Below are positions 1 through 7,687 of a stretch of DNA of 18,818 bases, in pieces. Every line of letters starts with the position of its first letter. Position 1 is the stretch's first letter. The stretch covers positions 1-18,818 of the forward strand of contig CAKQNH010000011.1 of the NCBI GenBank assembly GCA_934255105.1. Reading direction: 5' to 3'. The notes beneath the pieces are model-generated. The model was not told where the DNA came from. It worked only from the letters and a program-made list of their open reading frames with translations, and did not search any database. Source of the DNA: an uncultured Pirellulaceae bacterium (lineage in GTDB: Bacteria > Planctomycetota > Planctomycetia > Pirellulales > Pirellulaceae). The translations under genes were made by a program, and so were the position numbers.

Positions 1-467
1 CTAAATTGCTGACGCAAATCACCGCTGCGGTGCTGGAGACTTGCCAAGCGTCACTGGGCGTCTACTGGTGCAATGCCACGCTTGTCATTCAGCCCGAGCT
101 ATTTCGTGACTTCGCCGTGGAAATACTCCCGTCGGGTCCGCCGCTGCCAATCTGGGTCGACTTTCGCATCGGTAAAGACGAACAAGGTCAGATGTCGGGA
201 TTTACCACTGGCCTGCGCGCCTTGGGACTCAAAGAGATCGAAACGCTCAACTCGCCGGAGCCAGGCGCTGGTCTGCGGGAGAGGTTTGAAGGCCTCATCC
301 AATACTTGTTGGAAAATGGTCCGGTAATAAAGGATGGAGACACGATCGGTGAAGACCAGAACGAACGCATCAAAGTAGTGTATGCGCCCTCGAAATTTGG
401 ACACGAAGGGCAAGTCATGCGACTCGATTACGAGCCCATCAAGAAGAAGGGATGGTTCGGTCGCTGA
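1..467 (+). CDS. DUF4261 domain protein, C-terminal part (5' end outside window)
   Basis: The reading frame is open from the first bases (codon AAA at 3-5) to a TGA at 465-467, so the true start lies upstream. About 154 residues are present. I recognise the C-terminal half of the DUF4261 family from the run WCNATLVIQPELFRDFAVEI near the start, then PLPIWVDFRIGKDEQG, GFTTGLRALGLKEIET, LLENGPVIKDGDTIG and the closing SKFGHEGQVMRLDY. The family has no established function that I know of. The protein appears soluble: this part has no membrane segment or signal peptide. The next gene starts 7 bases after the stop on the same strand, so co-transcription is likely. The family call is from memory of its conserved strings and is fairly secure; any biochemical role is unknown. 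Confidence 0.85.
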   Translation, partial: KLLTQITAAVLETCQASLGVYWCNATLVIQPELFRDFAVEILPSGPPLPIWVDFRIGKDEQGQMSGFTTGLRALGLKEIETLNSPEPGAGLRERFEGLIQYLLENGPVIKDGDTIGEDQNERIKVVYAPSKFGHEGQVMRLDYEPIKKKGWFGR

Positions 468-474
468 TTTATCT

Positions 475-1818
475 ATGGCTACCTCTGACGAATCGATCTC
501 CGAAGCCCAACCCAAACGGTCAGCACCAGCCGGTTGCCTCGTCGTCTTTGGAGGTATTTTCTTTTTGGTGGGGTTGCTGGCTTCATACGGCACACTTGTG
601 GTTCCCATACGCAGCTACTGGTCAGCTCAAAGCTGGACACAGCGTCCGTGTGTTATTCTCTCTACTGAACTGAAAGAAGTGCGCGGCGACGACAATACGA
701 CTTGGAAAGCGGCCTTTAGTTACAGATATCAATTCGGCAATCAGCAATACGTCGGCAATCAGGACAACGCTTTTTCATCCTCAGGCTCGCGCACCAATGC
801 GCAGCGCAGATTGGATCAATTGCCGGTGGGCACCGAGACGTTTTGCTGGGTCAACCCACGGCAGCCTCAGCAGGCGTTGCTCGATCGGTCGCTGCAGTGG
901 TCCACGGCATTGGTCGGTTTGCTTATTACGGTTATCTTTTGCGGCGTGGGAGGAGGCGTAGCCTACTTGGGCTGGCGGCAACTTGCCTCCGGCCGGAACA
1001 GCGGCAGGCGAAAAAATGCCCCGCCCAGAAGCGCCGCCGATCTAACTGCCAAGGAGAATCACCTAGGGGCAACTGCCGCCCGCCATGCAGACAGATCGCT
1101 GCCCGCGTCGTTGACTAATCACCATTGGTCGAATGCTGCGGTGGATGTAGCCCCGACATCGAGTTTGTTGACCGCAGAGGATCTGGCCGATCAACAAGCG
1201 GCTATTCCACAACGACTCAAACCGGCGCATACGAAGCTGGCCAAGCTGTTAGCGGTGTTGCTTGCGTGTTGCTTCTGGAATGGGGTGGTAGGTGTCTTCT
1301 TATGGGTCTTGTTCGCCGATCCGCCATTGGGCAACATGTGGGGACAAGTTGGACTCGGGTTATTTCTGCTGCCCTTCGTTTTGATAGGCTTGTTGTTGCT
1401 CCTGGGACTCGTGCGCAGCTTCATGTCTTTGGTCAATCCGCGGATCACGATCGCGCTCACTAGCGGAGCGGTTCCGCTGGGGGACACGATGGAGGTGGCG
1501 TGGGAGGTCGCCGGGGGTTGGTCACGGCTGAATAAACTGTCCATTTATATCGTGGGGCAGGAGTGGGCGAGGTACGTTCAAGGTACGGACACGCGCACCG
1601 ACCAGTCCCCTTTCGCCTGTATCGAAGTCGTTTCGACCGCACAGTTTGACGAGATTCCGTTCGGGACGCGCAGCGTCACCATCCCGCCGCAGACGATGCA
1701 CTCGTTCGACCAAGCAAACAATAAAATAGAATGGGTGGTCAGGGTTCACGGTCACATCGCCTGGTGGCCGGACGTCGAGGAAGACTTTGCGTTTCGTGTC
1801 ACTCCACCCATTGCCTAG
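475..1818 (+). CDS. Membrane protein: DUF3592 domain plus arrestin-like C-terminal domain
   Basis: This is a 447-residue protein. Order of parts: membrane helix 1 (about 19-43), an extracytoplasmic DUF3592 domain (about 50-140, with the typical RPCVILSTELKE, GDDNTTWKAAFSYRYQF and CWVNPRQPQQALL), helix 2 (144-167), a hydrophilic low-complexity linker (170-250), helices 3 and 4 (256-278 and 291-317), then a beta-rich tail (320-444). The tail has arrestin-like spacing: PRITIAL, G-D-T-M-E-V, SVTIPPQTMHSF, KIEWVVRVHG and WPDVEEDFAFRV. I chose the ATG at 475 because it sits 7 bases after the upstream stop; a longer start at 382 would overlap that gene by 86 bases. No clear Shine-Dalgarno is present. 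It is followed after 24 bases by another arrestin-like gene, which suggests the two proteins work together. Function is unknown; a receptor or sorting role would be speculation. Confidence 0.8.
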   Translation: MATSDESISEAQPKRSAPAGCLVVFGGIFFLVGLLASYGTLVVPIRSYWSAQSWTQRPCVILSTELKEVRGDDNTTWKAAFSYRYQFGNQQYVGNQDNAFSSSGSRTNAQRRLDQLPVGTETFCWVNPRQPQQALLDRSLQWSTALVGLLITVIFCGVGGGVAYLGWRQLASGRNSGRRKNAPPRSAADLTAKENHLGATAARHADRSLPASLTNHHWSNAAVDVAPTSSLLTAEDLADQQAAIPQRLKPAHTKLAKLLAVLLACCFWNGVVGVFLWVLFADPPLGNMWGQVGLGLFLLPFVLIGLLLLLGLVRSFMSLVNPRITIALTSGAVPLGDTMEVAWEVAGGWSRLNKLSIYIVGQEWARYVQGTDTRTDQSPFACIEVVSTAQFDEIPFGTRSVTIPPQTMHSFDQANNKIEWVVRVHGHIAWWPDVEEDFAFRVTPPIA

Positions 1819-1842
1819 CCAATCGATGAGCCGGATGCGAGC

Positions 1843-2271
1843 ATGTTCGAGATCACATTAGAAAAAAACAAAGTCCACTTCATTCCCGGCGAAAAAATTC
1901 GTGGTATTGTGCGTGGGCGCACAGCCAACGCGTCGACGGATGAAGCGTTGGCCGTGCGGTTGATTTGGTACACCACTGGCAAGGGAACGCGAGATTTCGC
2001 CATCGTCGACGAGCGACGGCAAGAGCTTGCCAAAGCGATCCAATTGAACTTTGCGTTTGAATTCATTGCCCCGCGGCGCCCGCTTAGCTTCTCTGGACAA
2101 TTGATCAGTTTACAGTGGGCCATCGAAGCGGTCGGTCTGCCGTCGAAACGCTCGACCCGCGCCGACATCGTGATCGCTCATGGGCCGAGCGAAATCTTTT
2201 TGGTCAGCGCGGCCGAGGATATGAAGGCACTCGGTGTTAGCAAGCCTTGGCTGCAGATCGGCCATCGATGA
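1843..2271 (+). CDS. Small arrestin-like beta-sandwich protein
   Basis: This is a 142-residue soluble protein without signal peptide or membrane helix. The N-terminus (FEITLEKNKVHFIPGEKIRG) has the strand, then P-G-E-x-I-x-G, of arrestin N-domains and Spo0M/Vps26-like proteins. Residues about 85-115 read as F-x-F-x-A-P, then SGQLISLQWAIEA, the strand before the arrestin crossover. Only one sandwich domain fits in this length. The upstream gene carries a tail of C-domain character, so the pair may make up a split two-domain arrestin fold; this is inference. The ATG at 1843 is 24 bases after the previous stop, and the stop at 2269-2271 overlaps the next start in an ATGA. The fold assignment rests on motif spacing by eye; a structure prediction would decide it. 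Confidence 0.65.
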   Translation: MFEITLEKNKVHFIPGEKIRGIVRGRTANASTDEALAVRLIWYTTGKGTRDFAIVDERRQELAKAIQLNFAFEFIAPRRPLSFSGQLISLQWAIEAVGLPSKRSTRADIVIAHGPSEIFLVSAAEDMKALGVSKPWLQIGHR

Positions 2272-3059
2272 ATCGCGAGGCCCTCACAGCAGACACAATG
2301 GGCGCATTTCAAAGAGCTGCCACCAATCCTTTTGCACAGCAACGCCTGGAACGTTTGCTGTTTCGTTTTCCTGATAATCGCGCGTGGGACGCTCACCTGA
2401 ATGCATTGCACCGCGTGGGATATCGCGCGGCCATCGTTGGCCCGCGCGGTAGTGGAAAATCTACCCTGCTACGCGAGATGCACCGGCGACTCTCCACGAG
2501 TTGTGAAACAAAATCGGAGACCGATGATGGTGGCTTTGCGAGGGATGCCATTAGTGAACCGCTCACCGCTACACTACCGCTCAGCAGCGTCCACGGGCTA
2601 CAGACTTTGTTGATCGACATTCCCCCACGACGTTTTTTGCACGAAGATTTTGGATTGTCCGACTGCCAGCGACGGCAGTGGTTGCAGGCGCGATTCGCTC
2701 GGGTCACTCCGCAAACAATACTCTTGATCGATGGCATCGAGCGGCTGCCATGGTCGCAGCGCTTTCGGCTATTGCACTCGACCGCCCGTCAAGGCCGCTG
2801 TGGCGGACTAGTTGTTACGCTACATCGACCGTGCCGGTGGACACGCTTGCCGGTTTGGGTGCATACCCGACCTACGCTCGAACTGCTTGAAATAATATTG
2901 AAAGAATTAGGGATCACCGGCTCGCTCCCTCCTGATTTCGCGCGGCAACTGTTCGAGAAACATGCCGGGAATTTGCGCGAAGTGTTGCGGGAGATGTTTG
3001 ATCGCAGTTCGTCGCGTGTGCAGACGGCTAGCCAACCGCGAAGTGGAGGCAGCTCGTAG
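2268..3059 (+). CDS. P-loop ATPase, AAA/STAND-like
   Basis: This is a 263-residue soluble protein. Walker A is GPRGSGKST at 58-66 (K64). Walker B is ILLIDG at 151-156, with D155 and a following E158. A basic segment GLVVTLHRP (180-188) fits a sensor strand. The C-terminal helix LFEKHAGNLREVLREMFD (228-245) resembles the lid of AAA or STAND ATPases. The ATG at 2268 overlaps the upstream stop as ATGA, a sign of translational coupling; a TTG at 2247 in the same frame is a less likely alternative. No effector domain, sensor repeat or DNA-binding motif is visible, and the last 20 residues look disordered. Being coupled to an arrestin-like protein and a membrane protein, it may energise that complex; this is inference. 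Confidence 0.75.
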   Translation: MNREALTADTMGAFQRAATNPFAQQRLERLLFRFPDNRAWDAHLNALHRVGYRAAIVGPRGSGKSTLLREMHRRLSTSCETKSETDDGGFARDAISEPLTATLPLSSVHGLQTLLIDIPPRRFLHEDFGLSDCQRRQWLQARFARVTPQTILLIDGIERLPWSQRFRLLHSTARQGRCGGLVVTLHRPCRWTRLPVWVHTRPTLELLEIILKELGITGSLPPDFARQLFEKHAGNLREVLREMFDRSSSRVQTASQPRSGGSS

Positions 3060-3081
3060 TGAAGTTTGTTAGCCGTGAAGT

Positions 3082-3111
3082 GGGGAAGTGGGGGGCAGTG
3101 GGAAAGTGGGG
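3082..3111 (+). other. Possible G-quadruplex in AAGTGGGG repeat
   Basis: Four G-runs on the + strand (3082-3085, 3090-3095, 3100-3102, 3108-3111) are separated by loops AAGT, CAGT and AAAGT. The loops come from an imperfect AAGTGGGG tandem repeat. The site starts 22 bases after the stop of the P-loop ATPase gene, so an RNA quadruplex would lie in its 3' untranslated region. No experiment is implied; simple repeat decay is the alternative. Confidence 0.4.
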
Positions 3112-3173
3112 ACAGCATTTTGTTGCTGCCGTGGATTCGCCACTGATGCTCACAGACTTATGATGCAAGTGCT

Positions 3174-3189
3174 GTCGTGGCTTCACGAC
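3174..3189. other. Short perfect hairpin, 6 bp, in convergent gap
   Basis: GTCGTG at 3174-3179 and CACGAC at 3184-3189 pair around a GCTT loop. It lies between two convergent transcription units (ATPase + and glycosyltransferase -), where a bidirectional terminator would be expected. No T-run follows on either strand close to the stem, so an intrinsic terminator is not supported. The run of eight T at about 3254-3261 is separate and has no clear stem before it. Confidence 0.25.
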
Positions 3190-3272
3190 TAATGCAGGTT
3201 ACGGTTGCTTAATACGCTTTACCGCAGCCAAAGTTGCAGCAGTTGTTTTAGTTGTTTTTTTTACAGTGGAAG

Positions 3273-4580
3273 CTATGCTGTGACCGCCTTTAACATTTCG
3301 ACCAGCCGCTGAGCCGCATGCTGGTTCGTATCGTTGGCGAGTAGTTTTTGTCGGCCTTCAGAGCCCAATTGCCGCAGCGCATCGATGTCTGAGAGGACTT
3401 CCAGCATGCGATCAGCCAGAGCGTGGGGCGTTTCAGGGTCAAACAAGTATCCGCCGCCATGGCGCGCATGCATCTCAGGAAAAGCTCCGTGGGCGGGTTG
3501 CACATAGGGCACACCAGCGGCGAGTCCCTCCAGCACAAACAGTCCCTTGGGCTCATGATACGTGGTGGGCACACACAGCACATCGATCGACTGCAGAAAC
3601 TGCAGTTTGCCAGCTCGATCGACACTCCCGTGGTAGTCGAGCCGCTGAGACAGTCCGGCTGCCGCTAGTTTTTCGAGCTGCTCTTGCCAATAGTCTCGGT
3701 GTTGTTTGCCCAGCCAGCCTGCCACCGCCAATCGCACTTGCGACATCTGCGGTCGGTGGGCAATGTCGATGAAGGTATCGACTAACAGGTGCAAGCCTTT
3801 CTCAGGTGCGAGCCGCGCTAAGTAGCCTATGGTTGGCGCGTGGTTAACTTGTGGCATATTTTCTTGCAGAGGTTCAGGTTCCTGAGAGCCGAAGTCACTG
3901 GGGTCAATCGACAGCGGGTTGATGCGCCAGGCATTGTCAGCAAAGCCCAACATGGCCTGCATGCGCAAACCATACTCGCGACTGTGCACCACAAACAGAT
4001 CGACTTGCTGGGCTAGTTTGCGCAGCTCTTGGAGGGCTTGCTGGCGATAGGGCTCTATCAGTCCATCGTAAAAAAAATCGTCGCCTTGCAGCATGACTAC
4101 CACGGGGCAGCCGACCTGACGCTTCAGCTCCTCTATACAACCGGCGATCAGTAGATTGGAGAATATCACCACGTCGGGTTCGAACGTGCTCAGCCAAGCG
4201 CACAGCCGCTGAGCTTCTTTGCGTTGGTTGCCTTGAGTGCCTTTGAGCATAGACACGGTCAGCGCACCTAAGCTGGCCGCGGACGTCTCCATGGCTCGCG
4301 AGGCGATCCAGTCCACCAACCACGGCGCGTTCAGGAAGCGATCGGACCAATTTGGCAGTCGGCGGAACAGTGGCGAGAGCTGCTGCAAATAGACATTCAA
4401 GCCGCCATAGAAAAGCCGGGGACTGCTCACGTCCGCTTCGTCGGTGCGAATAGGCGTGTACATCGGAACCAGCAGCGCGTCATGTCCCAAGCGGATTAGC
4501 GCCTTGGCCAACGCGTTGTCGTGCAGGCAACTGCCGCAGTACATGCCTGCGGCACCAGCGGTCAAATAGACGATTTTCAA
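3273..4580 (-). CDS. Glycosyltransferase, GT4-like, GT-B fold
   Basis: This is a 435-residue protein, normal for the family. The N-terminal Rossmann half begins MKIVYLTAGAAGMYCGSCLH and includes a glycine-rich GGLNVYLQQL (59-68). The nucleotide-sugar half starts near 249 with IGYLARLAPEKGLHLL, holding the usual basic pair R256 and K261. The E-x7-E signature is E343 to E351 (EPKGLFVLE), followed by GLAAGVPYVQP. There is no membrane helix, so it acts in the cytoplasm or at the inner face of the membrane, transferring a sugar from a nucleotide donor. The start is TTG at 4578-4580, with GGA about 7 bases upstream. The upstream MMPL gene ends 4 bases before it, so the two are one operon. The acceptor cannot be read from sequence. 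The C15-x-x-C18 pair near the N-terminus is unusual for GT4 enzymes. Confidence 0.9.
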   Translation of the reverse strand: MKIVYLTAGAAGMYCGSCLHDNALAKALIRLGHDALLVPMYTPIRTDEADVSSPRLFYGGLNVYLQQLSPLFRRLPNWSDRFLNAPWLVDWIASRAMETSAASLGALTVSMLKGTQGNQRKEAQRLCAWLSTFEPDVVIFSNLLIAGCIEELKRQVGCPVVVMLQGDDFFYDGLIEPYRQQALQELRKLAQQVDLFVVHSREYGLRMQAMLGFADNAWRINPLSIDPSDFGSQEPEPLQENMPQVNHAPTIGYLARLAPEKGLHLLVDTFIDIAHRPQMSQVRLAVAGWLGKQHRDYWQEQLEKLAAAGLSQRLDYHGSVDRAGKLQFLQSIDVLCVPTTYHEPKGLFVLEGLAAGVPYVQPAHGAFPEMHARHGGGYLFDPETPHALADRMLEVLSDIDALRQLGSEGRQKLLANDTNQHAAQRLVEMLKAVTA

Positions 4581-4584
4581 TGAA

Positions 4585-7365
4585 CTATCCGTCTTTCCAG
4601 CGGCCCGTTCTCAGGACCATAAAGGCGGGGACTAAGATGGTGCGCACAATGAGAGTATCCAGCAGCACACCCAGCGCCAAAGCAAAACCCAGTTCGGTCA
4701 TACCGCGCAGCACCGGCGTATTGGGGTCGACCCAGCCAGCGGGAAGGCTTGGGCTGAGCCACAGCAAGACGGCCGGTCCCGTCATGGCGATAAATGTCCC
4801 AGCCATCACAAATCCGCAACTGGTAATGATCCCGCCAGTCATCTGCAGTGCCCGCCGCACCGCCTCGCGTCTGACTTCACCCGCCTTGCTCAACCTGCGT
4901 TGCTCTTCGAATATCCGCGTTACCAAATAAACATTATAGTCTTGCCCCACGGCTACTAGAATTACGAACAGGAATAGCGGAACCTTCCAATCCAGCCCGC
5001 TATAGTCGGGCGCGTACAAAGCGGCGAAGGTGGCGTAGGTGATTCCCAACGTGGCGAAATAACTTAGTAGCACCGTGAAGATCAAGTAGGTCGACAGCAC
5101 CCATTGCCGCAGCATAATCATCAACACCAACCACACACCAATCGTGACCAGGATTTGGATTCGCCGCTGGTCGGCTTGCGTGATTTGCCGCAGATCCGTA
5201 ATCCCTACAGTGGTACCCGTCGTCGTCAGTTGCGCTCCGTGCCAGGCGCTCTGCGGCCGGTTCAGTTCTTGTGCGAGGGCCGCCTGGATGCGTTTCAGTG
5301 TCGCCCCGGCTGCCAGCGAAAAGGGATTGTCGGATAGCACCACATCAAACCGCGCCACGCGCAGTTGCATGGTGTCCACGTTGCTCACATAGCGCTCGCG
5401 CGCAATGCGATTTAGCACCCGCCGCCGCCACGCATCTTTGTCAAACAGTCCCATGCGCTTGCCCGGCGGATAGTCGCCCAGTGGATCGGTCAAGCCGCGC
5501 ACCGAATCGACACCATCAACATACAGAACAGCCGATATGGAATTGCAAGCCTCCTGCAATTGGTCATCAGAGGCGAAGGGTTCGTCGCGAATTAGCAACA
5601 CCTTCAAAGGGCTGCCATCCTGAGTAGGAAAGTACTGTGCGATCAAGCGTGCGCCTCGTCGACTGGGTGCCGAAGCGGATAGCTCTTCGGTTAAGTCGTA
5701 GGTCACATGGCCCAGTCGCGTCAGCCCATACCCGGCCGGGATCGCCAGTAACAGCAGCGTGACAATTAAAGCGGCTGCGGGACGCGCCACCACCCAGCCA
5801 GCCAGTTTCGCCCAATAACCCGAATCGTCGGCCGCAGACTGGTCCAGCGCCAGGTTGTGAGTTGAGGACGAGCTGCCTGTCTCATGGCCGTTGGGGCGTC
5901 GTGGCCAGAAAGCCACCTGGCCAATGCCACTGAGCAGCGCGGGGGTGAACGTGAGGCACACGCAGAGAGTGACTAGTAGACTGATTGCAATGATGGGTCC
6001 GCTATATTGAAATTTCTCGAAATGCGAGAACCACATCAGGGCCAAACCGACCACGGTGGTCAGTGCGCTAGCCACCAACGCATCATGCACGCTCAACCAA
6101 CTGCGCCCCACCAGGCGCTGCCAAGCTCGCCGCGAGCCGACCGAGCGAACTTGCAGCAGTTCGCGACTACGAGCTAACAAGAACATACAAAAATCGGTTC
6201 CTGCGCCGAACAGCAAGACCACCACAAAGATCCGGGTGGTGGTGAAAACCGACAGGCCGTAGCCGCTATGCGTTGCAGGGTCGCGAGCCAGCAGCGCGAT
6301 CAGATTGGTAGCGACCATCAGACTCAGCCCGATACTGGCCAGAGGAATGGCGATGAGGATCGGCGCGCGGTACACCACTGCTAAAATCAATAGCACCAGC
6401 AAGACCGTGATCGACTCCGTCATCTTTACGCCGCTGGCCGCTGCCCGCAGCATATCAGCCCCCACCGCGGCCGACCCGCTCCACTCAATACGCGTGCCGG
6501 GGCTGATCAAAGGTTCGTACTGCTGGCGCAGCTTGAGCACCAATTGTTCCAATCCGCTGAATGTGGCGATATTGTCGACGGCGGTGAAGTCGCTGCCAAG
6601 CTGCACATTGATCAGTCGTGCGCGAGCCTCGTTGCTGCCGAGCTTATGGCCTACCACGGGATGTCGCCAAGACCACACATCCTGGATGTTTTTGGCCCAG
6701 GCCGGCAATTCGTCCGCCAGCACCAGGGTATGCTGCTCGCGCATCAGCGCTGCAGTATCTAAGTCCAAGGCAGCTTGCGCTTGATCGCTCGCTTCGCCAT
6801 AGTCCCTGAGCAATTGGCCACGCAACTGGTAGGCGTCGGGCAGTCTTAAGAAATCAGCGTTGGGTGTTACGCTCTGCAGATAGCGTCCCAGGATTTCTTC
6901 GATCTCAATCGCTTCGTTCAAATTGTCGATCGCATTCTGAGCGGCGACATTGGCCTCTGGGTCGGCTGCTTTGGGGTTGACGGCCTGTGGGTCGAGGGGC
7001 GATTGCGTCAACGGAGTTTGGAGTTTAGTCCAGAGATTTCTAGCTGCGGCCCAGTGCAAGCGCCTGGCAACTTCCATCGCCAACGCTTGATCCCCGGCGC
7101 TCAGTGATGCTTGATCGTTGGCGATGACCATGACCATCGCGCTTCGCGAGCCCATGCTGGGAAAGGCACGCGTCAATTCGCGTTGCCCAACCGCACTGGG
7201 AACCGTGGGGGGAAGAAAGGCCAAGTCTCCATCGGCGGCAATGTCGTTCCAGGCGGGTGCAATCGTCCGCAACAGAATGGCCAGCGCGATCCAGCCGCCG
7301 ATCACCAGCGGCCAATAGCGCGTGATGAGCTTGCTCAGCGACAGCTTGTAGCGACTAGCTCTCAC
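4585..7365 (-). CDS. MMPL-family RND exporter
   Basis: This is a 926-residue inner-membrane protein with the duplicated RND layout. Helix 1 is at about 17-33, followed by a large periplasmic loop (35-315) and helices 2-6 (316-482). Helix 7 lies at 528-548, then a second loop (550-735) and helices 8-12 (736-916). The proton-relay motifs are GAGTDFCMFLLAR (387-399, D391) in the first half and AVGQDYNVYLVTR (805-817, D809-Y810) in the second. MMPL proteins use the proton gradient to export lipids or hydrophobic compounds. The GTG start at 7363-7365 is supported by GGAG five bases upstream. The glycosyltransferase gene follows after 4 bases, suggesting the cargo is a glycolipid or glycosylated metabolite (inference). 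Phenylalanine replaces the usual tyrosine at 392. Confidence 0.93.
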   Translation of the reverse strand: MRASRYKLSLSKLITRYWPLVIGGWIALAILLRTIAPAWNDIAADGDLAFLPPTVPSAVGQRELTRAFPSMGSRSAMVMVIANDQASLSAGDQALAMEVARRLHWAAARNLWTKLQTPLTQSPLDPQAVNPKAADPEANVAAQNAIDNLNEAIEIEEILGRYLQSVTPNADFLRLPDAYQLRGQLLRDYGEASDQAQAALDLDTAALMREQHTLVLADELPAWAKNIQDVWSWRHPVVGHKLGSNEARARLINVQLGSDFTAVDNIATFSGLEQLVLKLRQQYEPLISPGTRIEWSGSAAVGADMLRAAASGVKMTESITVLLVLLILAVVYRAPILIAIPLASIGLSLMVATNLIALLARDPATHSGYGLSVFTTTRIFVVVLLFGAGTDFCMFLLARSRELLQVRSVGSRRAWQRLVGRSWLSVHDALVASALTTVVGLALMWFSHFEKFQYSGPIIAISLLVTLCVCLTFTPALLSGIGQVAFWPRRPNGHETGSSSSTHNLALDQSAADDSGYWAKLAGWVVARPAAALIVTLLLLAIPAGYGLTRLGHVTYDLTEELSASAPSRRGARLIAQYFPTQDGSPLKVLLIRDEPFASDDQLQEACNSISAVLYVDGVDSVRGLTDPLGDYPPGKRMGLFDKDAWRRRVLNRIARERYVSNVDTMQLRVARFDVVLSDNPFSLAAGATLKRIQAALAQELNRPQSAWHGAQLTTTGTTVGITDLRQITQADQRRIQILVTIGVWLVLMIMLRQWVLSTYLIFTVLLSYFATLGITYATFAALYAPDYSGLDWKVPLFLFVILVAVGQDYNVYLVTRIFEEQRRLSKAGEVRREAVRRALQMTGGIITSCGFVMAGTFIAMTGPAVLLWLSPSLPAGWVDPNTPVLRGMTELGFALALGVLLDTLIVRTILVPAFMVLRTGRWKDG

Positions 7366-7687
7366 GACCGCTCCAGTTCGAAATTCAGTTTGCTTCTTTG
7401 TTCTGGCCTAACGCGACGTCGCATCTGTTAGCCTAACCAGCATGCATGCATGGTTTACGCCTTCGAGAACCCAGGCTAGCGCGTTGGGCTCACAACACAG
7501 ACGGCAAGAGAATCGGCGACATTTAATAAATGAACCTAGTGCATAGTATGCTTGCTCGACTGGTACACCGCCAGGGTGCTGTGCTACCAAGGTTAGTGGG
7601 GCGATGGCATAATGATAGCTAGCCCGCTTGCATGGCGAGTTGGGTATGTGCGATTTCACAAGCATTTCACTGTTGGAGACAGCCGCC
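7366..7687. other. Divergent intergenic region, no gene seen
   Basis: About 320 bases separate the MMPL operon (-) from the orphan gene (+), so promoters for both should lie here. Besides the ribosome sites I see an alternating CATGCATGCATG tract near 7440-7452 and an AT-rich GCATAATGAT near 7608-7617 that could be a -10 box for the + gene. No convincing -35 partner is present. There is no RNA gene, and no open frame with coding character. Confidence 0.4.
7371..7374 (-). promoter_or_regulatory. Shine-Dalgarno GGAG before MMPL gene
   Basis: CTCC on the + strand reads GGAG on the - strand, five bases before the GTG start at 7365. It is one of the few clear ribosome-binding sites in the window and decides the non-ATG start. 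Confidence 0.65.

Noticed and set aside
382..474. Longer start for the DUF3592 protein
   Set aside because: It overlaps the DUF4261 gene by 86 bases and adds a charged stretch with no family likeness.
3254..3261. T-run as intrinsic terminator of the ATPase transcript
   Set aside because: No stable stem precedes it on the + strand; the only good hairpin (3174-3189) is about 65 bases away.
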